The position numbers and the translations under genes were made by a program. The notes beneath the pieces were generated by a model. It saw only the letters and a program-made list of their open reading frames with translations, made no database searches and was not told the origin of the DNA. DNA of 64,000 bases from Paraconexibacter algicola (GTDB lineage Bacteria > Actinomycetota > Thermoleophilia > Solirubrobacterales > Solirubrobacteraceae). The DNA lies in the NCBI RefSeq assembly GCF_003044185.1, contig NZ_PYYB01000001.1:2252978-2316977 (forward strand), given 5' to 3'. Positions 40,028-48,581 of this stretch are shown in pieces (position 1 is the stretch's first letter; the number at the start of each line of letters is the position of its first letter).

Positions 40028-41173
40028 ATGCGCCACCTGAGCCCTGAGGACCTCGACCAGATCGCCCGCGAGCTCGACGCCATCGGCGATGCCGTCCGCG
40101 CCGATCTCGGCACGCGCGACGCGACCTACATCCGCCGCGTCGTCGCCACCCAGCGCGGCCTCGAGGTCGCCGGCCGCGCGCTCGTGCTCGGGGCCCGCTG
40201 GCGGCCCGCCGCGGTCGCCGGGGCCGCCGTCCTGGCCGTCGCCAAGGCGCTGGAGAACATGGAGATCGGCCACAACGTGATGCACGGCCAGTACGACTTC
40301 ATGAACGACCCGGCGATCCACTCGACCACCTGGGAGTGGGACGCCGCCTCGACCGCGGAGTCGTGGAAGCACAGCCACAACTTCCAGCACCACACGTACA
40401 CGAACGTCCTGGGCAAGGACCGCGACCTCGGCTACAGCGCGATGCGCGTCGATCCCGAGCAGCCGTGGCACCCGGTCTACCTGCTCCAGCCGCTGTACGG
40501 CATCGGCATGGCGCTGACCTTCCAGTGGGGCATCGCCCTGTACGACATGGAGCTCGACGCCGTCCGCGACGGGCGCAAGACGCGCGAGCGCGCCCGCGAG
40601 GAGATCCGCGCGTTCGTGCGCAAGGCCGCCGCGCAGGTCGCCAAGGACTACGTCGTCTTCCCCGCGCTCGCCGGCCGTCGCGGGTTCCGGCGCGCGGTCG
40701 CCGCCAACCTCGCCGCCAACGCGGCCCGCAACGTGTGGGTCCACACGATCGTGTTCATGGGGCACATCCCCGAGCCCGCCTCGACGTTCACGTTCACCGA
40801 GGAGGAGTTCGAGACCGAGTCGCGCGGCGGCTGGTACGTGCGGCAGCTGCTGGGCTCCTGCAACCTCGAGGGCAGCCCGCTCTTCCACGTGATGACCGGC
40901 AACCTCTCCCACCAGATCGAGCACCACCTGTTCCCGGACATCCCCGCGTCCCGCTACGCGTCGATGGCCCCCCAGGTCCGCGCGGTCTGCGAGCGCTGGG
41001 GGCTGCCGTACCACTCGGGGCGGCTCGGGCCGCAGTACCGGTCGGTCGGGAAGAAGATCCTGCGCCTGTCGTTCCCCGGGGGCGGCGGCGTCGCGGCCCG
41101 GTCGGGGCAGCCGCGTCCCGGCACCACGCCGGACGGCGCGGCCCCCGCGCCGCGCGAGCCCGCCCTGGCGTAG
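40028..41173 (+). CDS. Membrane fatty acid desaturase
   Basis: 381 aa. The three histidine boxes are HNVMHGQ, HSHNFQHH and HQIEHH, ligands of the di-iron centre. Hydrophobic segments around 55-75, 145-175 and 215-235 give the usual four-helix membrane layout. LYGIGMALTFQWGIAL and LFPDIPASRYASMAPQVRAV are also typical of the acyl-lipid desaturase group. It inserts a double bond into membrane lipids, needing oxygen and an electron donor; none is adjacent. The Pro-rich end (PRPGTTPDGAAPAPREP) is unusual but probably just a disordered tail. Confidence 0.9.
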   Translation: MRHLSPEDLDQIARELDAIGDAVRADLGTRDATYIRRVVATQRGLEVAGRALVLGARWRPAAVAGAAVLAVAKALENMEIGHNVMHGQYDFMNDPAIHSTTWEWDAASTAESWKHSHNFQHHTYTNVLGKDRDLGYSAMRVDPEQPWHPVYLLQPLYGIGMALTFQWGIALYDMELDAVRDGRKTRERAREEIRAFVRKAAAQVAKDYVVFPALAGRRGFRRAVAANLAANAARNVWVHTIVFMGHIPEPASTFTFTEEEFETESRGGWYVRQLLGSCNLEGSPLFHVMTGNLSHQIEHHLFPDIPASRYASMAPQVRAVCERWGLPYHSGRLGPQYRSVGKKILRLSFPGGGGVAARSGQPRPGTTPDGAAPAPREPALA

Positions 41174-41185
41174 CCCGCGACGCGG

Positions 41186-42388
41186 TCAGGCCCCGGCGCG
41201 CGGCGTGCCGGCGACGATGCCCGCCGCGAGCAGCGCGGCGATCCCGGGCGCGTGGCCCGGCAGGTGCGGGCGGGCCTGCTCGCCGATCGGCGCGGGCGTC
41301 GACCCGGCGGCGGCGATCCGCTCCTGCGCGCGCTCGCACAGGGCGTCGACGAGCGCGAGGACCGGGTCCCCGGTGTCGGTGGCGCACGCCAGCCGCGCGA
41401 GCGACAGCGGCTCCTCGACCGGGCCGCCGTGGAACGAGCCCAGCGACGCGATCCCCAGGTAGGAGATCGCGCGCCGCGACGCGAGCCGGGCGATCAGCGG
41501 CCGATCGTCGGCGAGGACCGCCTCGCCCGGCGCCGGCCCGAGGTCCAGCGGCGGCTCGCCGTCGAGGACCCGCTGCAGCTGCGCGCCCGCCATCGCGGCG
41601 ACCACGTCCGGGCCGTGCCCGGCCTGCACGGCGCAGCGCATCAGCGCCAGCGACGCGAACACGCCACCGCCGTAGGGCATGTCGGACGCGTAGTGGATCT
41701 GCCCGGGCGGGATCGTCGCGTACATCTGCAGCATGTCGTCGACCTGCCACCAGGAGGTGTCGAAGCAGAGGTTCGGCAGCCGCGACGCGGGCTCGGCGAC
41801 GAGCCCGAGGTCGGACACGCCCGTGTGGGCGAGGATCAGCCGCACGTTCGGGTGGCGCTCCGCCAGCGCCACGGCCGACGGGCCGAGCGCCGGGATCCCG
41901 CGGCCCGCGTGGAACAGCAGGATCGGATCGCGGCCGCTGCGCACGCCCCATTCGCCGAGCAGGTCGCCGAGCGCGTCGACCGTCGGGTGCGGCAGGCCGA
42001 AGGCGTCCGAGCGCGGGTGGAGCTTCACGCCCACCGCGCCCGCCTCCAGCCCGGCGCGGGCCTCCTCGACGGCGTCCGGGTGGCCGGGGTCGACGCGGAC
42101 GAGCGTGCGCAGCCGGCCGCCGGAGGCCGCGGCGTCCGCGCGGACCGCGGCGTTGAACGCCGCGTACCCGTCCGGCTCGTGCGTGGGGAAGACGACGGCG
42201 CCCGCGTGCCCGGCACGGTCCAGGCCGGCCAGCACCTCCTCGCGCGTGCAGGTGACGCCGTCCGGGTCGTTCTGGCCGATGTGCGTGTGCGCGTCCAGCC
42301 ACACCGTGCCCTCCGGCACGCTCGCGGCCAGCGTCCGCGCGTGCAGCTCGAGGAGGTCGTCGTCCTGCGGGGCGCCGGGGATGAGCAT
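41186..42388 (-). CDS. Amidohydrolase (TIM-barrel metal-dependent hydrolase)
   Basis: 400 aa. WLDAHTHIGQNDPDG has the HxH metal pair, then VGVKLHPRSDAFGL, LLFHAGRGIPALG, LILAHTGVSDLGL and IHYASDMPYGG with the last Asp. This is the amidohydrolase-2 order. The Gln/Glu-rich C-terminus is a helical extension. It is probably a decarboxylase or hydrolase of a cyclic compound; the substrate is not known. TAGCGT on the minus strand (42401-42396) is 7 nt before the start. Confidence 0.8.
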   Translation of the reverse strand: MLIPGAPQDDDLLELHARTLAASVPEGTVWLDAHTHIGQNDPDGVTCTREEVLAGLDRAGHAGAVVFPTHEPDGYAAFNAAVRADAAASGGRLRTLVRVDPGHPDAVEEARAGLEAGAVGVKLHPRSDAFGLPHPTVDALGDLLGEWGVRSGRDPILLFHAGRGIPALGPSAVALAERHPNVRLILAHTGVSDLGLVAEPASRLPNLCFDTSWWQVDDMLQMYATIPPGQIHYASDMPYGGGVFASLALMRCAVQAGHGPDVVAAMAGAQLQRVLDGEPPLDLGPAPGEAVLADDRPLIARLASRRAISYLGIASLGSFHGGPVEEPLSLARLACATDTGDPVLALVDALCERAQERIAAAGSTPAPIGEQARPHLPGHAPGIAALLAAGIVAGTPRAGA

Positions 42389-42395
42389 CGCCCGG

Positions 42396-42401
42396 ACGCT
42401 A
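42396..42401 (-). promoter_or_regulatory. -10 box of the amidohydrolase gene
   Basis: TAGCGT on the minus strand, 7 nt before the ATG. Confidence 0.4.
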
Positions 42402-42421
42402 CCGGGCGCCCGGTCCCGCCC

Positions 42422-43123
42422 TCAGCCGACCGGGCCGAGCCAGCGCGAGAACAGCCGCAGCGCGGCGCGCGCCGCGGCCGGGCCGTGCGTCGCGAACCCG
42501 GCGCGCACCCGGTCCGGGTCGTACGGGCGAGGGTCACGACGGTCCGCGGCGATCCAGCCGTCGAGGATCTCCGCGGTCGCCTCGGGGTGGAACTGCACGC
42601 CCAGATGCGGTCCCGCCGCGAACGCCTGCACGCCGCCCGCGTCCTGCGCGAGCACGCGGGCGCGCGGCGGCGGGGTCACCGCGTCCTCGTGGAACGCGAG
42701 CCACGGGCCCGGCGGCACCGCCTGCGGGTCGGCGCTGGCCAGCGTCACCCAGTCGACCTGCGGGCGGTCGAGCCGGTGCACCGCGCCGCCGAGCGCCGCG
42801 GCGAGCGCCTGATGGCCGAAGCAGATGCCGAGGATCGGCACCCCGGCCAGCGCGGCGCGGCGCAGGAACAGGACCTCGTCGGCGACCCACGGCTGCGAGC
42901 CCGTCCCGACCGCGGAGGCGTAGGAGCCCAGCACGACGATCCGCTCCCCGGCGGTGGGGGAGGGCAGCGGCTCGGCGTCGACGCGAACCGTCCGCACGCG
43001 CGGGCCGCCCGCCGCCTCGCGCGCGGCGAGGACGCCGCCGAGCAGTCCGGGCGGGACGTCGTCCTGGTGCTGGAGGAGGAGCAGGTCGGGCACGTGCAGC
43101 GCGCACGGTAGCGTCCGCGGCAT
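42422..43123 (-). CDS. Class I glutamine amidotransferase-like protein
   Basis: 233 aa from ATG 43123; GTG 43093 is an alternative that would avoid overlapping the divergent start. LLLLQHQDDVPPGLLGGVL, IVVLGSYASAVGT, then GVPILGICFGHQALAAALGG with the nucleophile Cys, and HLGVQFHPEATAEIL with His and Glu. The triad Cys-His-Glu is complete, and the length fits free-standing GATase1 proteins. No ammonia-accepting synthetase is next door, so it may act on gamma-glutamyl compounds. Its start overlaps that of the aldo/keto reductase. Confidence 0.83.
   Translation of the reverse strand: MPRTLPCALHVPDLLLLQHQDDVPPGLLGGVLAAREAAGGPRVRTVRVDAEPLPSPTAGERIVVLGSYASAVGTGSQPWVADEVLFLRRAALAGVPILGICFGHQALAAALGGAVHRLDRPQVDWVTLASADPQAVPPGPWLAFHEDAVTPPPRARVLAQDAGGVQAFAAGPHLGVQFHPEATAEILDGWIAADRRDPRPYDPDRVRAGFATHGPAAARAALRLFSRWLGPVG
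43109..43114 (+). promoter_or_regulatory. -10 box of the aldo/keto reductase gene
   Basis: TAGCGT, 7 nt before the ATG at 43122, lying inside the divergent GATase gene if that starts at 43123. Confidence 0.45.
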
Positions 43124-44078
43124 GCCCGCACTCGCCTCCACCGGTCTCGACGTCCATCCGCTGTGCCTCGGCGGCAACGTGTTCGGCTGGACCGCCGACG
43201 AGGACGCGTCGTTCGCCGTCCTGGACCGCTACGTCGCCGCGGGCGGCACGTTCGTCGACACCGCCGACGTCTACTCCTCGTGGGTGCCCGACCATCCGGG
43301 CGGCGAGTCCGAGGCGGTCCTCGGCCGCTGGCTGGCCGCGCGCGGCGGCCGCGAGGACCTCGTCATCGCCACGAAGGTCGGCATGCACTTCAAGGCCGAC
43401 CTCGCGAACCTGCGGCCGGAGTCGATCCTGCGCGCCTGCGACGCGTCGCTGGAGCGGCTCGGGGTCGAGACGATCGACCTCTACTACCAGCACCGCGACG
43501 ACGAGGACGTGCCGCTGCAGGAGAGCCTCGGCGCGTTCGACGAGCTCGTCCGCGCCGGGAAGATCAAGCACGTCGGCCTCTCGAACTTCAGCGCCGCGCG
43601 ACTGCGCGAGGCGGTCGCCGTCACGCAGGAGCACGGGTACGCGCCGATCAGCGTGCTGCAGCCCCAGTACAACCTCCTGGACCGGGCCGGGTTCGAGGGC
43701 GAGCTGCAGGACGTCTGCGTCGAGCACGGCATCGCCGTCGTGCCCTTCTACGGCCTGGCGATGGGGTTCCTCACCGGCAAGTACACGCGGGAGAGCGAGG
43801 CCGCGGACATGGGCACGCCGCGCGCGAAGGGCGCGATCAAGACCTACGGCGGGCAGGAGCGCTCGTGGGCCACGCTGGACGCGCTGCGCGCGGTCGCCGC
43901 CGAGCACGGCACGAGCGTCAGCGCGGTCGCGCTCGCCTGGCTGCGCGCCCGGGACGCGGTCGTCGCCCCGATCGCCAGCGCCCGCACCGTCGAGCAGCTC
44001 GAGGAGCTCCTGCCGATGGCCGAGCTGCAGCTGCGCGACGAGGACCTCGCGGCCCTGGACGCCGCCTCCGCCGGCTGA
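43122..44078 (+). CDS. Aldo/keto reductase
   Basis: 318 aa. Catalytic tetrad: Asp and Tyr in FVDTADVYSSW, Lys in VIATKVG, His in DLYYQHRDD. VGLSNFSAARL, then SVLQPQYNLLDR and APIASARTVEQLEELL (NADPH site) complete the family pattern. It is a cytoplasmic NADPH-dependent carbonyl reductase with a broad or unknown substrate. It is followed 11 nt later by an Ada-like zinc module. Confidence 0.9.
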   Translation: MPALASTGLDVHPLCLGGNVFGWTADEDASFAVLDRYVAAGGTFVDTADVYSSWVPDHPGGESEAVLGRWLAARGGREDLVIATKVGMHFKADLANLRPESILRACDASLERLGVETIDLYYQHRDDEDVPLQESLGAFDELVRAGKIKHVGLSNFSAARLREAVAVTQEHGYAPISVLQPQYNLLDRAGFEGELQDVCVEHGIAVVPFYGLAMGFLTGKYTRESEAADMGTPRAKGAIKTYGGQERSWATLDALRAVAAEHGTSVSAVALAWLRARDAVVAPIASARTVEQLEELLPMAELQLRDEDLAALDAASAG

Positions 44079-44089
44079 CCGCCCGGGCC

Positions 44090-44338
44090 GTGTACACGCT
44101 GCTCGGACCCGACGGCCCGTACCGCAGCGCCACCCCGGGGACGCTCGGCGGCACCCGTCGCGGGCGCCGCTACGGCCGCCTGGACTGCCCGAGCGCGCTG
44201 CGCGCCCTCGCCCGCGGCGACACGTACGCGGCGGGCCGCGTCTTCTTCGCCGACGAGGCCGCGGCGATCGCCTGCGGGTACCGGCCGTGCGCCCGCTGCC
44301 TGCCGCAGGCGTACGCCGCCTGGAAGGCGGGCGGGTAG
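44090..44338 (+). CDS. Ada metal-binding-domain protein, stand-alone
   Basis: 82 aa from GTG 44090. YGRLDCPSALRALARGD, then RVFFADEAAAIACGYRPCARCLP and YAAWK match the N-terminal zinc module of Ada. The Ada repair form needs four Cys ligands; here one Cys in LDCPS, one in IACGY and two in CARC are seen, and the CxxxC spacing of the first pair is missing. No methyltransferase domain is present. It may bind zinc or damaged DNA, but methyl transfer is doubtful. Its TAG stop is part of the next gene's -10 box. Confidence 0.68.
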   Translation: MYTLLGPDGPYRSATPGTLGGTRRGRRYGRLDCPSALRALARGDTYAAGRVFFADEAAAIACGYRPCARCLPQAYAAWKAGG

Positions 44339-44341
44339 CGT
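44336..44341 (+). promoter_or_regulatory. -10 box made from a stop codon (phosphoesterase gene)
   Basis: TAGCGT, 7 nt before ATG 44349. Its first three bases are the TAG stop of the Ada-like gene. Confidence 0.4.
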
Positions 44342-44348
44342 GGCCTCC

Positions 44349-45008
44349 ATGCGCCTCGCGGTGACCGCCGACCTCCACGGCTTCCTGCCCGACGTCCCCC
44401 CGTGCGACGTGCTCGTGATCGCCGGGGACCTCACGCCCGCCCACGACCACGACGTCGCCTTCCAGGCCCGCTGGCTCGACACGACGTTCCGCGCCTGGCT
44501 GCAGGCCGTCCCCGCCGAGCACGTCGTCGCGATCGCCGGCAACCACGACTTCGTCTTCGAGCGCGCCCCGGAGACGGTGCCGACCGACCTGCCCTGGACG
44601 TACCTGCAGGACACGGGGACGACGATCGACGGCGTGCGGTTCTGGGGCTCGCCGTGGCAGCCGTGGTTCTTCGACTGGGCGTTCAACGCCCCCAAGGGCG
44701 ACACCGACGAGACGTTCCTGCGCGAGCGCTTCGCCGTCGTGCCCGACGACACCGACGTGCTCGTCGTCCACGGGCCGCCCGCCGGGTACGGGGACCGCAC
44801 GAGCACCGGGATGAGCGTCGGCTCCGCCGCACAGCTCGACCTCGTCCGGCGGACCGCCGCGCAGCTGTGCGTCTTCGGGCACATCCACGAGGGCCGCGGC
44901 GACTGGCAGCTCGGCCCCACGCGGCTGATCAACGCCAGCGCGGTGACGCTCAAGTACGCGCTCGTCGACGAGCCGGTCCAGCTCGTCGAGCTCTCCCGGC
45001 CGGACTGA
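44349..45008 (+). CDS. Metallophosphoesterase
   Basis: 219 aa from ATG 44349, preferred over an in-frame GTG at 44340 because of the -10 box spacing. Metal-site blocks: TADLHG (DxH), LVIAGDLTPAHD (GD), VVAIAGNHDFVF (GNHD), VLVVHGPPAGYGD and CVFGHIHEGRG (GHxH). This is the compact calcineurin-like phosphoesterase set. It could hydrolyse a cyclic nucleotide or phosphoprotein; the specificity is unknown. Confidence 0.88.
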   Translation: MRLAVTADLHGFLPDVPPCDVLVIAGDLTPAHDHDVAFQARWLDTTFRAWLQAVPAEHVVAIAGNHDFVFERAPETVPTDLPWTYLQDTGTTIDGVRFWGSPWQPWFFDWAFNAPKGDTDETFLRERFAVVPDDTDVLVVHGPPAGYGDRTSTGMSVGSAAQLDLVRRTAAQLCVFGHIHEGRGDWQLGPTRLINASAVTLKYALVDEPVQLVELSRPD

Positions 45009-45056
45009 GACCGACCTGAGACGGACCTGCGACGCCCGGCGTGCATGCTGGCGGGC

Positions 45057-46547
45057 ATGCGTCCCACGTCCCGCACGCTCGGCCTCGCCACCACCCTCCT
45101 GGCCGCCGGGCTCCTGACCCTCCCGACCACCGCCGGGGCCGCCGCCTCGGTCGCCTACGTCGACGACGGCGCGGTCTGGGTCGCGGCGCTGGACGGCACG
45201 AGCAAGACCCGGATCGGCCCGCAGTTCACGTTCACCGACAGCTCCGGCGCCCCGGTCACCCAGAAGTACCTCGACGTCGCGATGGCCGACGGCGGCCGGA
45301 TCGTCGGCGTGCGCAACGAGCCCGGCAAGATCGCGAACCTCAGCCGCTTCCGCGTCTGGGAGCCCAACGGCCAGGTCGCCCGGGGCAGCGGCGGGCAGGA
45401 GCTCGACGGCGCGCTGGGCAACGACGGCGCCGGACCGTTCTACGTGTATCCGCTGTCGCTCGACCTCACCCCGGACGGCGCGCTGATCCTCAACAGCTTC
45501 CAGAAGACCGCGTTCAACTTCAGCTCGCAGACCTACGGCTACTACGCCCAGCCCGTCACGAACCTCACGGGCCTGCAGCCGGTCAGCGTCACCGGGAACA
45601 AGTACGCGACGCTGTTCGGCCGGCGCACCCTCGTGCTCGCGTCCTCCACGCAGATCGCGCTGCAGCAGAACGTCCCGTCGGCGCCCGTCAGCCAGTCCGG
45701 CGAGTTCGACCCGTTCCTGACGCTCCAGGCGCCCGCCGGGGAGGACCTCACCCGCAGCGAGCTGTCCGCCGACGGCAAGGTGCTCGCCGTCGCGCGGCAG
45801 CGGTTCGACGGCGGCACGCTCGTCTCGCAGGCGATCGACGTCCTGCCGATCAGCGTGTTCGGCCCGCCCGCCACCGGGGACTTCGCCGCCGGCTGCACGA
45901 TCCCCGCGACCGGGAAGGCCGACCACGTCTCGATCTCGCCGGACTCCACGCGCATCGCCTGGCACGACGAGGGCGGCGTGAAGGTCGCGCCGATCCCGAC
46001 GTTCACCGGGGCGGACGCCTGCCAGTTCAGCTCCCCGCCGGTCGTGATCTCCCCGACCGGCAGCGCACCCTCGATCGGCGGTGCCGACGCCGCGGTGATC
46101 AGCGCGACGATCGACCCGCGGCCCGCGCCGACCACCCCGACGACGCCCGGGACGCCGACCACTCCGACCCCGATCCCGGGCGGCGGCGGGCCCACGACGG
46201 CCCCGACGCCGACCTCGTCCGCGCCGACCGTCACGGTGCCGTCGGCCGGCCTCAGCGCCGCGGCGCTCACGTCGACGCGCGGGCTGCGGTTCACCGTCAC
46301 CGTCCGGCGCGCCGGGCGCGTCACCGCGCGCCTCACCGTCCCGGCCCGCGTCCTGGGCAGGTCGGGCCGCCGTGCGGTCACCATCGCCACCGGCAGCGCG
46401 ACCGCGCGCGCGGCGGGCCGCCTCACCGTGCGGCTGAACCGCACCGCCGCCGCGAAGGGCAAGGCGCGGCGACTGCGCCGGGCGCGCGCGACGCTCACCG
46501 TCACCCAGGCGGGCCGGACCACCACGCGGACGGTCACGCTGCGGTAG
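45057..46547 (+). CDS. Secreted propeller-like protein with Thr/Pro linker
   Basis: 496 aa from ATG 45057 (an ATG at 45045 is also in frame). Signal peptide TTLLAAGLLTLPTTAGAA. Residues 35-340 have TolB-like beta units: VAYVDDGAVWVAALDGTSKT, LSLDLTPDGALILNSF, and VSISPDSTRIAWHDEGGV. A Pro/Thr linker (PTTPTTPGTPTTPTP) precedes an Arg/Ala-rich C-terminal module of about 100 residues (LRFTVTVRRAGRVTARL) seen in other exported proteins here. Function unknown. Confidence 0.68.
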   Translation: MRPTSRTLGLATTLLAAGLLTLPTTAGAAASVAYVDDGAVWVAALDGTSKTRIGPQFTFTDSSGAPVTQKYLDVAMADGGRIVGVRNEPGKIANLSRFRVWEPNGQVARGSGGQELDGALGNDGAGPFYVYPLSLDLTPDGALILNSFQKTAFNFSSQTYGYYAQPVTNLTGLQPVSVTGNKYATLFGRRTLVLASSTQIALQQNVPSAPVSQSGEFDPFLTLQAPAGEDLTRSELSADGKVLAVARQRFDGGTLVSQAIDVLPISVFGPPATGDFAAGCTIPATGKADHVSISPDSTRIAWHDEGGVKVAPIPTFTGADACQFSSPPVVISPTGSAPSIGGADAAVISATIDPRPAPTTPTTPGTPTTPTPIPGGGGPTTAPTPTSSAPTVTVPSAGLSAAALTSTRGLRFTVTVRRAGRVTARLTVPARVLGRSGRRAVTIATGSATARAAGRLTVRLNRTAAAKGKARRLRRARATLTVTQAGRTTTRTVTLR

Positions 46548-46587
46548 GCCGCCGGTTCGCGGCGTGCGCCCCGGGTAGCCGCAGGAC

Positions 46588-46839
46588 ATGTCTGCTCCCG
46601 CGCCTGTCCCGCCCCCGGAGCGCGCGTCGCGATTCCCGTTCCACTTCGCGCTCCTCCTCCTCGCCGTCCCGGCGACCGTCACGCTGCTCGGCGCCCTCCT
46701 GGGCGGCGGCCCGGTCGTCGCGGTCGGCCTCGCGCTGCTCGTGCTCGCGCTCGTGTTCCTCGGCGTCGGCGGCCTGCTGCGCCGCCGCGGCTTCGAGGAG
46801 CGCCCCGGCCGCCACCCCGTGCGGCCACCGTCGGCCTGA
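46588..46839 (+). CDS. Small two-helix membrane protein
   Basis: 83 aa. FALLLLAVPATVTLLGALLG and VAVGLALLVLALVFLGVGGL are two hydrophobic segments, flanked by a Pro-rich start and a basic tail. TAGCCG lies 9 nt before the ATG. Family unknown. Confidence 0.55.
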   Translation: MSAPAPVPPPERASRFPFHFALLLLAVPATVTLLGALLGGGPVVAVGLALLVLALVFLGVGGLLRRRGFEERPGRHPVRPPSA

Positions 46840-46887
46840 GCGGTCTCGACCCGGTCTCGGGGCGTGGCACCGGGCGGACCCGCACCG

Positions 46888-46893
46888 TAGGTT
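46888..46893 (+). promoter_or_regulatory. -10 box of hypothetical protein gene
   Basis: TAGGTT, 6 nt before the ATG at 46900. Confidence 0.35.
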
Positions 46894-46899
46894 CGCCCG

Positions 46900-47577
46900 A
46901 TGGGCATCCTCGCGGACGTCGTCGACAGCGTCTTCTTCGACGTCTTCACGCCCGGGGGCCGCGACCGCGGGCTGGCGCGGCTCGTCGCCCACGGCGAGGC
47001 CCGCCCCGCGACGGTGGACGGCTACCGCGTGCGCTCCGGAGGCGACAGCACCGACGAGCACTGGATCTCGCTCACGGTCCACGGGGACGCCGGCCCGTTC
47101 CGCGCCACCGTCCGCCAGCAGCTGCTGCCCCACCCCGAGCGCGCGCCGCTCGGCACGCCCGTCACGGCCCTGCACCACCGCGACCGCGTCGCCGTCGACT
47201 GGGGCGCGACGCTGCGCGCCCAGGGCGTCGACCCGGGCGACCGGGCGACCGTGCTGGCCGGTCGCACGCTGCGCCGACCGCTGCCCCCGGGGATCGACGA
47301 CGCGCGGATCGATCGACGGCGCCTCGAGCGCGGCACGGCCGCGGAGGCCGCCGTCGTCGCGGTCGAGCCCGTCGAGGTGTTCGGCATGCCGACCGAGAAC
47401 GTCGACCTGCACCTGCAGCTCGAAGGCCGTGCGGTCACGGTGCGCCGCGCGGTGCTGCCGCACTACGCCGTCGCGCTGACCGTCCCCGGCGCGATCCTCC
47501 CGGTCGCCGTCGACCGCAAGGACCCCACCCGGGTCACGGTCGACTGGGCGGCGGCCGCGGAGCGCGCGGCCGCCTGA
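46900..47577 (+). CDS. Hypothetical beta-rich protein with internal repeat
   Basis: 225 aa. MGILADVVDSVFFDVFTPGG starts with a hydrophobic helix. Two similar units follow: RPATVDGYRVRSGG to LGTPVTALHHRDRVAVDWGA, and VVAVEPVEVFGMPTENV to PVAVDRKDPTRVTVDWAA. Both end in a V-x-V-D-W phrase. This suggests a duplicated beta fold. No family is recognised, and no signal peptide is clear. It is convergent with a lipoprotein gene 7 bp away. Confidence 0.6.
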   Translation: MGILADVVDSVFFDVFTPGGRDRGLARLVAHGEARPATVDGYRVRSGGDSTDEHWISLTVHGDAGPFRATVRQQLLPHPERAPLGTPVTALHHRDRVAVDWGATLRAQGVDPGDRATVLAGRTLRRPLPPGIDDARIDRRRLERGTAAEAAVVAVEPVEVFGMPTENVDLHLQLEGRAVTVRRAVLPHYAVALTVPGAILPVAVDRKDPTRVTVDWAAAAERAAA

Positions 47578-47584
47578 GTCCCGG

Positions 47585-48508
47585 TCAGTCGCAGCCCTGG
47601 ATCGCCTTCGCGGTCCGCTGCGAGAGCTCGGTCAGCACGGCCTTGTCCTGGCCGACCGCCGCGACGATCTCGTCCTCGCTGATCGTCGAGCGCAGCTCCT
47701 CGAGCACGCAGTCGATCTGCTCGGCGCTCGCGCCGTCGCGCTCGGCCGACTGCCGGATGCCCGACTCGAACTGGCTGCGCAGCAGCGACACGTCCTCGTC
47801 GGAGGAGCCCGAGGCGTCCTCGGACGATGCCGACGAGTCCTCCTCGGCGCCCGAGGCGCCGGTGCTCGCGCCCGAGCCGCCCGCCTGCGCCGCGCAGTCG
47901 GTGATGACCTTCACGAAGTTCGCGTCCGGCTCCTTGTCGCCGATCGCCGCGTAGGCCAGCTTCTTGAACGCGGCGTCGTCCAGCTTCTGGAACCCGGCGC
48001 CGACGCAGTCGCGCACGGACTTCTCCGCCAGCGGCCCGTCGCTCGCGTCGAAGCTGCCCTGCTCGATCGAGGTCGTCAGCTGGGACCGCAGGAACGAGAC
48101 GCCGAGGTCGCTGACCTTCCAGTCCCCGTCGGCCTTCTCGAAGCTGATCTCGCCCTTCGCGCCGTCGCTGTCGCCGCCCTGCACCGTCACCTGCGCGGTG
48201 GCCTTGTCGCCGTCGACCTGCACGTCCGAGACCGACGCGCCGGTCGGGCGCGGATCGTCGTCGGGCTTCGGGGTCTCCGCCGTGCGGCAGGCGTCGACCG
48301 ACCCGTACACGGCCGTGACGAAGCCGCTCGTCACCGTCTCGACGCACTTGACCTCGGGGTCGGTCGTGCTCAGCGCCTTGCTGACGACCGCCTCGATGTC
48401 CTGCTCGTCCCCGCCTCCGCCGCTCTCGCCGTCGTCGCCGCAGCCGGCGATCGCCAGGGCCGCGGTCCCGGCGAGCAGTGCCGCCGTCCTCGTGAAGTTC
48501 CTGTTCAT
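47585..48508 (-). CDS. Lipoprotein with Ser/Asp-rich linker
   Basis: 307 aa. Signal peptide with lipobox LAIAGCGDD (Cys at about 23). Residues 35-135: CVETVTSGFVTAVYGSVDAC and VTVQGGDSDGAKGEISFEK, a fold like small NTF2-type lipoproteins. Then SVRDCVGAGFQKLDDAAFKK and, after an acidic Ser/Glu/Asp linker (about 210-245), IDCVLEELRSTISEDEI. Cysteines recur in pairs, so disulfides are likely. Its function is unknown. Confidence 0.7.
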   Translation of the reverse strand: MNRNFTRTAALLAGTAALAIAGCGDDGESGGGGDEQDIEAVVSKALSTTDPEVKCVETVTSGFVTAVYGSVDACRTAETPKPDDDPRPTGASVSDVQVDGDKATAQVTVQGGDSDGAKGEISFEKADGDWKVSDLGVSFLRSQLTTSIEQGSFDASDGPLAEKSVRDCVGAGFQKLDDAAFKKLAYAAIGDKEPDANFVKVITDCAAQAGGSGASTGASGAEEDSSASSEDASGSSDEDVSLLRSQFESGIRQSAERDGASAEQIDCVLEELRSTISEDEIVAAVGQDKAVLTELSQRTAKAIQGCD

Positions 48509-48568
48509 GCCCGCATCCTCGCTGGTCGGGCGGCGGCGCGCCAGCCCGGCTCGCCGGACCGGCTTTTC

Positions 48569-48574
48569 TATCCT
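48569..48574 (+). promoter_or_regulatory. -10 box of the hrpA gene
   Basis: TATCCT, 7 nt before the GTG at 48582, supporting that start. Confidence 0.45.
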
Positions 48575-48581
48575 CGGTGCA

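Noticed and set aside
44090-44338. Ada-type methyl-transfer DNA repair protein
   Set aside because: There is no methyltransferase domain and the first Cys pair of the Ada site is not in the standard arrangement.
42534-46949. A 1471-codon minus-strand open frame over several genes
   Set aside because: It runs antisense to the aldo/keto reductase, phosphoesterase and other recognisable proteins, and its translation is Arg/Ala/Gly-rich noise, apart from the true GATase in another frame.
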